Positions 54,247-62,351 of a stretch of DNA of 64,000 nucleotides are shown here, piece by piece. Made by a program: the position numbers and the translations under genes. Numbering within the stretch: position 1 is the first letter of the stretch; each line of letters begins with the position of its first letter. A model generated the notes under the pieces. The model saw only the letters and a list, made by a program, of their open reading frames with translations, did no database searches and was not told the origin of the DNA. Source of the DNA: Pedobacter nyackensis (GTDB lineage: Bacteria > Bacteroidota > Bacteroidia > Sphingobacteriales > Sphingobacteriaceae); assembly GCF_900176505.1 (NCBI RefSeq), contig NZ_FWYB01000002.1:521237-585236 (forward strand), read 5' to 3'.

Positions 54247-54717
54247 ATGAGTGCTAACGAAGACCTGATCCGTCAATTTTATGCGAGCTTTCAAAACAAG
54301 AATGTACAAGCTATGCAAGACTGCTATGCCGACAATGCTACGTTTAGTGATCCTGTTTTTACCAATCTAAATGCTTTAGAGGTAAAGTCGATGTGGGCGA
54401 TGCTACTTAAAAACGGCAAAGACCTACGCATCGAATTCAAAAACATCCGCGAAGATGAAAACGGCACACATGCTGAATGGGATGCCTGGTATACTTTTTC
54501 AGCGACAGGCAGCAAGGTCCATAACCAGATTAAGGCATCATTTATTATTGAAAATGGGAAAATTGTAAACCATACTGACGAATTCAGCTTTTACAAATGG
54601 GCCAGACAGGCGCTTGGCTTTACAGGTTTACTGTTGGGCTGGACCAGCTTCCTAAAAAACAAGATCAGCACAACAGCAAAAGGAAACCTGACAAAGTTTA
54701 TGTCGAGGGCTAATTAA
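54247..54717 (+). CDS. SnoaL-like/NTF2-fold protein
   Basis: 156 residues. The N-terminal EDLIRQFYASFQNKNVQAM and CYADNATFSDPVF, then EWDAWYTFSATGSKVHNQ and a final HTDEFSFYKWARQA, are the standard SnoaL_2-type fold. The YxFYKWARQALG tail is common among nuclear-transport-factor-2-like proteins of unknown role. It is probably a small-molecule binding protein or isomerase. It ends 1 nt before the convergent hisS stop. A TAATTTCG box near 54213 may be its promoter. Confidence 0.85.
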   Translation: MSANEDLIRQFYASFQNKNVQAMQDCYADNATFSDPVFTNLNALEVKSMWAMLLKNGKDLRIEFKNIREDENGTHAEWDAWYTFSATGSKVHNQIKASFIIENGKIVNHTDEFSFYKWARQALGFTGLLLGWTSFLKNKISTTAKGNLTKFMSRAN

Positions 54718-56103
54718 CTAGCCTTTCAGCAATTCAACAATTGACTCAATTGATAACTGCTTCTGCGATCCACTCTGCATATCTTTTATCGTTAAGAAGC
54801 CAGTCTGCATCTCATCACTTCCAATTAAGATTACGTAAGGGATGCGCTTATCATCGGCATAGCTCATTTGCTTTTTAAGCTTCGCTGAGGAAGGATATAG
54901 TTCTGTGGCAACGTTAGCCCTACGTAAACGCTGTAAGATCGGCAGGGCGTATCTTTCGGCGTCCTTATCGAAATTACTGATCAGTACTTTTGTACCGACA
55001 GCTGCAGATTCAGGAAAAAGATTAAGTTCTTGCAGTACATCATAAATTCTGTCGGCACCAAAAGAAACCCCAACTCCTGTTAGTCCCTTTAAACCGAACA
55101 TACCGGTTAGGTCATCATACCTTCCTCCACCACCGATGCTACCCATAGCCACTTCGTTGGTTTTAACCTCAAAGATGCAACCCGTATAATAGTTTAGTCC
55201 ACGTGCTAAGGTTACATCCAGTTCCACATCAGGATTTAATGATGAGTCTGTTTTAAGCATCTCCTGTACATAATCAAATACCGTTTCAATTTCAGCGATA
55301 CCTGTTAATCCTATAGCAGAACTCTGAAGTACGGTTTTAAGGCTATCCAGCTTTTGCTCGTTGGTACCTTCCAATAAGATAACTGGCTTTAACCTGTCAA
55401 TATCCGCTTCAGCAAACCCACGTTCCAATAATTCTTTAATCACACCATCCAGGCCAATTTTATCCAGCTTATCAATGGCTACTGTCATGTCGATAATCAG
55501 TTCAGGCTTACCAACCACCTCGGCAATACCAGATAGAATCTTGCGGTTATTGATCTTTATGGTAAAGTCCTTCAAGCCTAAGTTGCTAAGTGCTTCCTGA
55601 TAGATCAGGATAAACTCAGCTTCATTTAGCAAACTATCAGAACCAACCACATCCACATCACACTGATAAAACTCTCTGTATCGTCCTTTTTGCGGTCTAT
55701 CTGCACGCCATACCGGCTGTACCTGGAAACGTTTAAAAGGAAGAGAAATATCATTCTGGTGCATCACCACGTAGCGGGCGAAGGGCACTGTTAAATCATA
55801 CCTTAAAGCCTTCTCGCTAATCGATGAAATCATCGCATTGGAATTGGCCTGAGTCAATAAATCAGGCTTTACCTTAGAAAGGTAATCCCCACTATTTAAA
55901 ATCTTAAAGATTAGTTTGTCGCCCTCATCACCATATTTACCGGTTAAAGTAGAAAGGTTCTCCATAGAAGGAGTTTGTATTTCGGCATAACCATACTTTT
56001 TAAATACTGTTTTCACGGTATCAAAAATGTAATTGCGTTTCACCATTTCCTGAGGTGAAAAATCTCTGGTTCCTTTTGCTAAAGAGGGTTTGATATTCGA
56101 CAT
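54718..56103 (-). CDS. hisS: Histidyl-tRNA synthetase
   Basis: 461 residues from ATG 56103 (MSNIKPSLAKGTRDF). A reading from 56118 is ruled out by the promoter box at 56108-56115. Class II motifs: motif 1 near KYGYAEIQTPSMEN, motif 2 FQVQPVWRADRPQKGRYREF, the histidine-binding LARGLNYYTG and motif 3 GVSFGADRIYD. The C-terminal anticodon-binding domain follows. It charges tRNA-His in the cytoplasm. A terminator and the pdh operon lie upstream. Confidence 0.96.
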   Translation of the reverse strand: MSNIKPSLAKGTRDFSPQEMVKRNYIFDTVKTVFKKYGYAEIQTPSMENLSTLTGKYGDEGDKLIFKILNSGDYLSKVKPDLLTQANSNAMISSISEKALRYDLTVPFARYVVMHQNDISLPFKRFQVQPVWRADRPQKGRYREFYQCDVDVVGSDSLLNEAEFILIYQEALSNLGLKDFTIKINNRKILSGIAEVVGKPELIIDMTVAIDKLDKIGLDGVIKELLERGFAEADIDRLKPVILLEGTNEQKLDSLKTVLQSSAIGLTGIAEIETVFDYVQEMLKTDSSLNPDVELDVTLARGLNYYTGCIFEVKTNEVAMGSIGGGGRYDDLTGMFGLKGLTGVGVSFGADRIYDVLQELNLFPESAAVGTKVLISNFDKDAERYALPILQRLRRANVATELYPSSAKLKKQMSYADDKRIPYVILIGSDEMQTGFLTIKDMQSGSQKQLSIESIVELLKG

Positions 56104-56107
56104 GGCG

Positions 56108-56115
56108 CAAAAGTA
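56108..56115 (-). promoter_or_regulatory. -7 element TACTTTTG of hisS, 4 nt before ATG
   Basis: On the minus strand TACTTTTG ends 4 nt before ATG 56103, predicting a leaderless mRNA and fixing the hisS start. Confidence 0.5.
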
Positions 56116-56136
56116 CAAAACTAAGAGGCATAAAAA

Positions 56137-56166
56137 AAGGTTGTCTGCTTTTACACAGACAACCTT
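56137..56166 (-). terminator. Terminator of the pyruvate dehydrogenase operon
   Basis: AAGGTTGTCTG (56137-56147) and CAGACAACCTT (56156-56166) form an 11-bp stem. The A run at 56132-56138 gives the T tail in the minus direction. It lies 52 nt after the E2 stop. Confidence 0.85.
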
Positions 56167-56218
56167 AGTATTTTATGGTAATTATCTATTTAAAAATTCA
56201 AACAGATATGTTTTCTAA

Positions 56219-57868
56219 TTAAACCAATAACCTGATTGGCTCTTCCAGCAATCCTTTAAGCGTTTGCAGGAAGGCAGCACCCGTAGCGCCATCAACCACA
56301 CGGTGATCACAGCCCAAGCTCAGCTTCATAACGTTGCCAGGTACAACTGCGCCGTTTTTAACAACCGGAACTTGTTGTATCGCACCTACAGATAAAATTG
56401 CACCATCCGGAGAGTTGATGATTGATGTAAATTCGTCAATACCAAACATACCCAGGTTAGAAACGGTGAAAGTAGAACCTTCCCAATCCGATGGCTGTAA
56501 TTTTTTAGCTTTTGCTTTCTGTCCGTACTCTTTAACTTCTGCAGAGATATGAGATAATGACTTACCATCAGCAAAACGAACTACAGGAACCAATAAGCCA
56601 TCTTCTACGGCCATAGCTACACCAATATTAGTATGCTCATTGAAGCGGATTTTATCTCCACGCCATGAAGAGTTAACTGCAGGATGTTGTTTTAATGCAA
56701 CAGCAACAGCTTTAATTATAATATCGTTGAATGAAACCTTAACCGGAGCAACTGCATTAATAGCCGTACGTGCAGTCATTGCATTGTCCATATCAATACT
56801 AATGTTTAAGTAGAAATGTGGCGCAGTGAACAAACTTTCCGCTAAACGTTTAGCGATCACCTTACGCATTTGCGATACTGGCTTCTCGGTAAAACGCTCT
56901 TCACCTACGTACTGAGGGATAACTGGCGCAGCTTTCTCTGCAGCCGGAGCTGACGAAGATTCTGCTTTTGCCGATGCCGCAGCTGGTTTAAAGTTTTCTA
57001 TATCTTTTTTAATGATACGACCACCATCTGCGCTACCTGCAACCTGAGCAAGGTCAATTCCTTTATCCTTTGCAATTCTCTTAGCTAACGGAGATGCTTT
57101 TAAACGTTCTCCACCACCAGATGAAGCAGGAGCTTCTTCCTGAGGTTCAGCAGCTTTTTCAGCAACTGGTGCATCAGATTTTTTATCTTCAGTAACAGCT
57201 GGCTTAGCCGGTGCATCACCCTGACTTAAAATTCCACTGATGTCCGTTCCTTCAGGGCCGACAATGGCGATGATACCATTTACTTTAGCGGCCTGTCCTT
57301 TTTCAACACCAATATGCAATAAAGTTCCTTCAGCGTAACCCATAACTTCCATAGTTGCCTTATCGGTTTCTACGTCAGCCAGGATATCATCTTCTTTAAC
57401 TTTATCACCAACTTTTTTATGCCATTCAGCAATTACGCCTTCAGTCATAGTATCACTTAGCAACGGCATTCTAACTACTGTAACGCCCATCTTTGTAAGA
57501 TCAGCTTCACTTGGGCCTGTTGCTGCGCTTGGAGCGCTTTCTTCTTTCTTTTCTTCAACTGGTTTAGTTTCAGTTACAGGAGCCGCAGCAGCGCCTTCTT
57601 CAGCAGCAAGTGCTGCTTTGTAATCTTCACCTTCTTTACCAATTACAGCGATAACCGCATCAACAGGAACAGCCTTACCTTCTTCTACACCAATGTATAA
57701 AACGGTACCATCCCAGTATGATTCTAAATCCATGGTCGCCTTATCGGTTTCCACTTCGGCCATTACATCGCCGCTTTTAACTTTATCGCCAACTTTTTTA
57801 TGCCATTTAGCCATCACACCTTCAGTCATGGTGTCGCTCATCTTGGGCATTCTAACTATTTCAGCCAT
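56219..57868 (-). CDS. Pyruvate dehydrogenase E2, dihydrolipoamide acetyltransferase
   Basis: 549 residues. Two lipoyl domains carry the lipoylated lysine in ETDKATM at Lys43 and Lys170, joined by Ala/Pro/Glu-rich linkers. The E1/E3-binding domain is at about 254-292 (KASPLAKRIAKDKGID). The catalytic domain holds DHRVVDG (His522, Asp526). It transfers acetyl groups to CoA as the core of the complex. The gene follows the E1-alpha gene by 30 nt. Confidence 0.95.
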   Translation of the reverse strand: MAEIVRMPKMSDTMTEGVMAKWHKKVGDKVKSGDVMAEVETDKATMDLESYWDGTVLYIGVEEGKAVPVDAVIAVIGKEGEDYKAALAAEEGAAAAPVTETKPVEEKKEESAPSAATGPSEADLTKMGVTVVRMPLLSDTMTEGVIAEWHKKVGDKVKEDDILADVETDKATMEVMGYAEGTLLHIGVEKGQAAKVNGIIAIVGPEGTDISGILSQGDAPAKPAVTEDKKSDAPVAEKAAEPQEEAPASSGGGERLKASPLAKRIAKDKGIDLAQVAGSADGGRIIKKDIENFKPAAASAKAESSSAPAAEKAAPVIPQYVGEERFTEKPVSQMRKVIAKRLAESLFTAPHFYLNISIDMDNAMTARTAINAVAPVKVSFNDIIIKAVAVALKQHPAVNSSWRGDKIRFNEHTNIGVAMAVEDGLLVPVVRFADGKSLSHISAEVKEYGQKAKAKKLQPSDWEGSTFTVSNLGMFGIDEFTSIINSPDGAILSVGAIQQVPVVKNGAVVPGNVMKLSLGCDHRVVDGATGAAFLQTLKGLLEEPIRLLV

Positions 57869-57898
57869 TCTATAATATCTATTGAAATGAGTTCTTAA

Positions 57899-58894
57899 TT
57901 AATCTTTTACGTAAGGATAATCCTGTTGCACATAAACATCAGTAAACAATTCTGATGCTTCAGGGAATGGAGATTCTTCTGCAAATTTTACAGACTCATC
58001 AACGATCTGTTTTATCTTACCTTCGATTCCTTCAATCCAAGCTTGATCAGCATACTTTTCTTTAAGTATAACCTCTCTTACAGACTCGATAGGATCTTTA
58101 GCTTTATATTCTTCCAACTCGTCTTTTGTACGATATTTAGCAGGATCAGACATAGAGTGTCCACGGTATCTGTATGTTCTCATTTCCAGGAAGGTTGGAC
58201 CTTCACCGGCTCTTGCACGTTGAATGGCTTCATCCATTGCATTGTGAACAGCAACCGGATCCATACCATCTACCGGAGCACATGGCATATCAAAACCTAA
58301 ACCTATTTTGTAAATATCAGTCATGTTCGTGGTACGCTCCACTGAAGTTCCCATTGCATAAAAATTGTTCTCGCAAACAAATACAACAGGTAATTTCCAA
58401 AGCATGGCCATATTGAACGCTTCGTTTAAAGCACCCTGACGAACAGCGCCATCACCCATATAGCAAATGTTTACATTATTTGTGCCTTTATATTTTTCAG
58501 CAAATGCAATACCTGCTCCCAATGGAATTTGTCCACCTACAATACCATGTCCACCATAAAAATGATGTTCTTTACTAAACATGTGCATAGAGCCACCTTT
58601 ACCTTTAGATACACCAGTAGCTTTACCATACATCTCTGCCATAATGCTATCCGCACTTACGCCCAAGGCTAGTGCATGAGCATGATCACGATACGTAGTA
58701 ATCATGGAGTCTCCTAGCTGCATAGCAGAAATTGCTCCGGCTACTACTGCTTCCTGACCGATATATAAATGACAAAAACCGCGGATTTTTTGTTGTCCGT
58801 AAAGTTGACCGGTTTTTTCTTCGAACTTGCGCATCAGCAACATCGACTCAAACCACTTTAGATAGGTATCTTTATTTATTTCTACTGCACTCAT
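57899..58894 (-). CDS. pdhA: Pyruvate dehydrogenase E1 component, alpha subunit
   Basis: 331 residues. The thiamine diphosphate motif starts at GDGAVRQGALNEAFN and ends in ENN. Phosphorylation-loop-like YRYRGHSMSDPAKYRTKDE and the N-terminal MRKFEEKTGQLYGQQKIRGF are conserved. It decarboxylates pyruvate together with a beta subunit. The beta subunit and E3 genes are not in the window, so they must be encoded elsewhere. Confidence 0.94.
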   Translation of the reverse strand: MSAVEINKDTYLKWFESMLLMRKFEEKTGQLYGQQKIRGFCHLYIGQEAVVAGAISAMQLGDSMITTYRDHAHALALGVSADSIMAEMYGKATGVSKGKGGSMHMFSKEHHFYGGHGIVGGQIPLGAGIAFAEKYKGTNNVNICYMGDGAVRQGALNEAFNMAMLWKLPVVFVCENNFYAMGTSVERTTNMTDIYKIGLGFDMPCAPVDGMDPVAVHNAMDEAIQRARAGEGPTFLEMRTYRYRGHSMSDPAKYRTKDELEEYKAKDPIESVREVILKEKYADQAWIEGIEGKIKQIVDESVKFAEESPFPEASELFTDVYVQQDYPYVKD

Positions 58895-58921
58895 TTTGGG
58901 GTGTTGATTTTTTTACGAGAG

Positions 58922-58929
58922 CAAAGCTA
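58922..58929 (-). promoter_or_regulatory. -7 element TAGCTTTG of the pdh operon
   Basis: On the minus strand TAGCTTTG lies 27 nt before ATG 58894. A TTTG on the same strand is 23 nt further upstream, at the outer edge of the accepted -33 to -7 spacing. Confidence 0.5.
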
Positions 58930-59074
58930 CTTTTTTATTGCAATATATCGAAGCAAATGATGTAAAATGCACACTAAGGTTATAGAATTGCTAACATCGT
59001 ACAATGCTTCTAACAAGGTCAATATTAGCACATATCCCAACATTAACAAATTAAAAGCAAACAGATCCTTAAGA

Positions 59075-59149
59075 ATGCAATCATATGTTGCACCCAAAAC
59101 CGAAGTAGCCGAAACTTATATGGCGGAAAAAATATCGTTCTCTTGTTGA
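59075..59149 (+). CDS. Possible 24-residue peptide
   Basis: ATG 59075 opens a short frame, MQSYVAPKTEVAETYMAE plus six more residues ending in Cys. The YVAPKTEV wording is like the short Bacteroidota peptides that start with a lysine-rich tag and YxxPxxEV. In a longer reading from 58967 the same peptide forms the end of a 60-residue frame. No promoter box directly precedes it. It lies in a 394-nt gap between pdhA and the NlpC gene, most of which is otherwise promoter sequence. Confidence 0.25.
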   Translation: MQSYVAPKTEVAETYMAEKISFSC

Positions 59150-59183
59150 AATGTTAATAACTTTCAATATAAATTGAATGACA

Positions 59184-59215
59184 TTTGGATAACATTTGTA
59201 AAATGTATATGTTTG
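59184..59215 (+). promoter_or_regulatory. Near-consensus promoter TTTG-N20-TATGTTTG for the NlpC/P60 gene
   Basis: TTTG (59184-59187) and TATGTTTG (59208-59215) are separated by exactly 20 nt, matching the Bacteroidota consensus. ACATTTG occurs twice with an 11-bp period at its 5' end. The leader to ATG 59289 is about 70 nt. Confidence 0.75.
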
Positions 59216-59288
59216 CCACCCTAACAATAAGCCCGTAGTGGTGTACGTTTAAGTGTAAGTGCCTAATACCCAAACTTAACAGTATAAC

Positions 59289-59843
59289 ATGATAAAAAAG
59301 TTTTTGTTTTCCACCCTAATTGGTTTGTGCAGCTATTCAGCTATCCAGGCACAAACGAAAACAAAGGAAACCAACAAATTAGCAGATCCTGATAATTTAG
59401 CCTCACAATATTTTTCACAGGTTATGGGTGTTGCTGTTGATGCAACTTCTAACGTAAAGCTGTACAAATTCATTTATGAATGGATTGGAACGCCTTACAG
59501 ATTTGGAGGAAATACAGAAAAAGGCATCGACTGTTCGGCTTTCACCAAAGCCATTTACGATAAAGTTTTCAACACTACCATATTGCGAAATTCACGTGAT
59601 ATTTTTAGCATGGTTGATCCATTGCCTAAAGATGAATTGAAAGAAGGCGATCTGGTATTTTTTAAAATAAAAAGCAGAAGCATAACACATATTGGCATAT
59701 ACCTTGGCGACAACCGCTTTGCACATGCATCGTCAAGTCGTGGTGTGGTTATCAGTAATTTAAACGAACCTTATTACTCAAGATATTTTTACAAAGGTGG
59801 CCGCATTTTAGACGGTATTAAGGAAGACCTGATTCAGGAATAA
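59289..59843 (+). CDS. NlpC/P60-family endopeptidase (C40)
   Basis: 184 residues. The signal peptide is about 1-21 (AIQAQ). The NlpC/P60 domain carries catalytic Cys82 (GIDCSAFTK), His134 (ITHIGIYLG) and a third residue near His146 (FAHASSSRG). It cleaves peptidoglycan stem peptides in the periplasm. It has a strong promoter and its own terminator. Confidence 0.92.
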   Translation: MIKKFLFSTLIGLCSYSAIQAQTKTKETNKLADPDNLASQYFSQVMGVAVDATSNVKLYKFIYEWIGTPYRFGGNTEKGIDCSAFTKAIYDKVFNTTILRNSRDIFSMVDPLPKDELKEGDLVFFKIKSRSITHIGIYLGDNRFAHASSSRGVVISNLNEPYYSRYFYKGGRILDGIKEDLIQE

Positions 59844-59866
59844 AATCCTAGCCTTTAACAATACTG

Positions 59867-59898
59867 GTCCTTCTAAGCATTTTAGAAGGACTTTTTTT
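59867..59898 (+). terminator. Terminator after the NlpC/P60 gene
   Basis: GTCCTTCTAA (59867-59876) and TTAGAAGGAC (59882-59891) form a 10-bp stem with a 5-nt loop and a T run. Confidence 0.85.
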
Positions 59899-59912
59899 AT
59901 ACCCAAATACAG

Positions 59913-61013
59913 ATGAAGCTTTCTACCTCCGGTTTTCTGATTACCGCAATCGCTTTTGCCTTTTTAGGCTGCAGCAGCAACACCGCCAGTGTTCCTAAAC
60001 AGTTACCTATCCAGGACACCCCTAGGGTGATAAAAAAGGATACGATCTCCATTGTAGCTGTTGGCGACATTATGTTAGGCTCAGCCTACCCTAGCAAATC
60101 AAATCTGCCATCTGATGATGCGGTTAATAGCTTTAAAACTGTAGCCGATTATTTAAAAGGCGATATCGTTTTTGGTAATCTCGAAGGCTGCTTTCTAAAC
60201 AATGGTAAATCAACCAAGTGTAAAGACACCATCAGCAACAGTTGCTTCGCTTTTAGAATGCCGGAACGTTATGCGGGTATCATTCAAAAGGCTGGTTTTA
60301 ACTTATTAAGCGTTGCCAATAACCATGTAGGTGATTTCGGACTTAGAGGTAGAACACAGACAGCGGCCATCTTAGATTCGCTCAATATTCATTATGCGGG
60401 ATTGCAGTCGCACCCATTCCGAATTTTTGAAAAGGATAGCGTTAAATATGCCTTCTGTGCTTTTGCGCCAAACGAGAATACGGTGTCGATAAATAAAGTT
60501 GACAGCGCCAAACAGCTGGTTAAGCGTTTAAAAGCGGAAGCCGACATTGTTATTGTTTCTTTTCATGGTGGTGCAGAAGGTGCTAAATCTGAACATGTAA
60601 CCCGAAAAAAGGAAATATTTTACAATGAAAACCGCGGTAATGTATATGCATTTGCTCATGCTGTAGTTGACGCTGGTGCCGATGTGGTTTTAGGTCATGG
60701 CCCCCACGTAACCCGAGCTGTAGAAGTCTACAAAAACAAGTTTATCGCTTATAGCCTGGGCAATTTTTGCACCTATGGCATGTTTAGTCTTAAAGGCCCA
60801 AATGGAATTGCCCCCTTAGTACAACTCAAAATAAACAGCAAGGGAGATTTCCTCTTTGCTGATATTGTTTCTGTAAAACAGGATAAGATCAATCGCCTGA
60901 CGTTAGATAACCAGGACGGAGCCTTCAAGAAAATCAAATCACTAACTGATATTGATTTCCCCGCACACAATTTAGATTTCTCTACAACGGGGCGAATCCA
61001 GTTAAAAGATTAA
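59913..61013 (+). CDS. CapA-family lipoprotein
   Basis: 366 residues. A lipoprotein signal ends at Cys20 (AFLGC). The metallophosphatase-like CapA domain starts with AVGDIMLGS (near 50), then FGNLEGC, NNHVGDFG, a FHGGAEG step and GHGPHVTR. The fold is shared with poly-gamma-glutamate synthesis protein CapA, but no capBC genes are near. A role in cell-wall or surface polymer turnover beside the NlpC gene is possible. It starts only 15 nt after the preceding terminator. Confidence 0.87.
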   Translation: MKLSTSGFLITAIAFAFLGCSSNTASVPKQLPIQDTPRVIKKDTISIVAVGDIMLGSAYPSKSNLPSDDAVNSFKTVADYLKGDIVFGNLEGCFLNNGKSTKCKDTISNSCFAFRMPERYAGIIQKAGFNLLSVANNHVGDFGLRGRTQTAAILDSLNIHYAGLQSHPFRIFEKDSVKYAFCAFAPNENTVSINKVDSAKQLVKRLKAEADIVIVSFHGGAEGAKSEHVTRKKEIFYNENRGNVYAFAHAVVDAGADVVLGHGPHVTRAVEVYKNKFIAYSLGNFCTYGMFSLKGPNGIAPLVQLKINSKGDFLFADIVSVKQDKINRLTLDNQDGAFKKIKSLTDIDFPAHNLDFSTTGRIQLKD

Positions 61014-61195
61014 GACTCATCCTTTGTATTTTTAACCAGGCCAATGCCCGATACAAAAAATATTAAGCCAATAATTCCGGCAACAATTAGTTCCCTGCTG
61101 TGAAGGCTATGATTTACGAAGCCGTAACCGGCATAAATAAGGCCTATAATACCTAATATGGTCAGTACAGCGCCAAAAATACGTTTAACATTCAT
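61010..61195 (-). CDS. Small two-pass membrane protein
   Basis: 61 residues. Two hydrophobic segments lie at about 6-25 and 35-53, with short charged ends (MNVKR and KNTKDES). The architecture is that of small Bacteroidota membrane proteins of unknown function. It overlaps the capA-like gene end by 4 nt, tail to tail. It is divergent from the SPFH gene. Confidence 0.6.
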   Translation of the reverse strand: MNVKRIFGAVLTILGIIGLIYAGYGFVNHSLHSRELIVAGIIGLIFFVSGIGLVKNTKDES

Positions 61196-61336
61196 AATGA
61201 TTATGATTTAGTATTAATTGTATTACAATATCCATGCCCTGTATGAAAATTCAACAACCTGATCATTAAATATTCAAATAAGACAAGAATTTTAGTACCT
61301 TGATATCATTATATTCATAACCTATAAAAACCCATT

Positions 61337-62266
61337 ATGTATACAACGTACATCATTCTTTTACTCCTTGTAATTATTTTGATCAGTTCATTTGTTACCG
61401 TTAAACAAGGCACAATTGCTGTAGTTACAATTTTTGGAAAATACAGAAGATTGCTTAGTCCCGGACTTAGCTTAAAAATCCCCTTAATAGAAACCATTCA
61501 TTCCCGCATCTCTATACAGAACAGATCGGTTGAACTATCTTTTCAGGCGGTTACCCAGGATCAGGCAAATGTTTACTTTAAGGCCATGTTGCTTTATTCA
61601 GTAATCAACCACGATGAAGAGACCATCAAAAATGTAGCCTTTAAGTTTGTGGACTCAACAAACTTAATGCAAGCTTTAATCCGCACCATAGAGGGGTCGA
61701 TCAGAGCCTATGTTGCTACGCAAAACCAAGCCAATGTACTGGCACAACGAAATGAAATCGTAGATCATGTTAAGCACCAGATTGACCAGGTATTGGAAAG
61801 CTGGGGCTATCATTTACAGGATTTGCAATTAAACGACATTACATTTGATGAGGAAATCATGCGCTCAATGAGTCGCGTTGTGGCCTCTAATAACTTAAAA
61901 GCTGCCGCTGAGAATGAAGGTCAGGCTTTATTGATTACCAAAACCAAAGGTGCTGAAGCTGATGGTAACGCCATTAAAATTGCTGCTGCAGCTGAACGTG
62001 AAGCTGCTCAGTTACGCGGACAGGGTATAGCCTTATTCAGAGCTGAAGTTGCACACGGTATGACTAAAGCTGCTCAGGAAATGGAAGAAGCTAACCTGGA
62101 TATCTCGGTAATCTTATTCACGATGTGGACAGAATCTATCAAACAGTTTGCGGAGAACAGCGAAGGCAATGTTATTTTCCTTGATGGATCTACAGAGGGA
62201 ATGAATCGCACCATGAAAGAAATGATGGCTATGCAGATGCAGAAAACGATACAAGAAAAGAAATAA
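61337..62266 (+). CDS. SPFH/Band-7 family protein (HflC/stomatin-like)
   Basis: 309 residues. An N-terminal membrane segment (about 4-19) is followed by a SPFH domain (VKQGTIAVVTIFGKYRRLLSPGLSLK, then RTIEGSIRAYVATQ). A long helical region rich in Ala and Glu follows (about 190-260). Such proteins form cage-like oligomers in membranes, often with a NfeD or FtsH partner. None is adjacent here. A TACCTTGA box lies upstream near 61296. Confidence 0.9.
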   Translation: MYTTYIILLLLVIILISSFVTVKQGTIAVVTIFGKYRRLLSPGLSLKIPLIETIHSRISIQNRSVELSFQAVTQDQANVYFKAMLLYSVINHDEETIKNVAFKFVDSTNLMQALIRTIEGSIRAYVATQNQANVLAQRNEIVDHVKHQIDQVLESWGYHLQDLQLNDITFDEEIMRSMSRVVASNNLKAAAENEGQALLITKTKGAEADGNAIKIAAAAEREAAQLRGQGIALFRAEVAHGMTKAAQEMEEANLDISVILFTMWTESIKQFAENSEGNVIFLDGSTEGMNRTMKEMMAMQMQKTIQEKK

Positions 62267-62292
62267 CAGTAAAAAACTGAATTGTTAAGTAC

Positions 62293-62334
62293 AAAAAAGG
62301 GCCTGCATCATAATTATGATGCGGGCCCTTTTTT
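62293..62334. terminator. Bidirectional terminator between the SPFH gene and the S41 protease gene
   Basis: GGGCCTGCATCAT and ATGATGCGGGCCC pair with one G-U wobble around loop AATT, flanked by runs of six A and six T. Confidence 0.9.
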
Positions 62335-62351
62335 AATTTAAAACCTTCGTC

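Noticed and set aside
59913..61013. Poly-gamma-glutamate capsule locus
   Set aside because: Only the CapA-like fold is present; no capB or capC homologue is nearby, so capsule synthesis is not supported.
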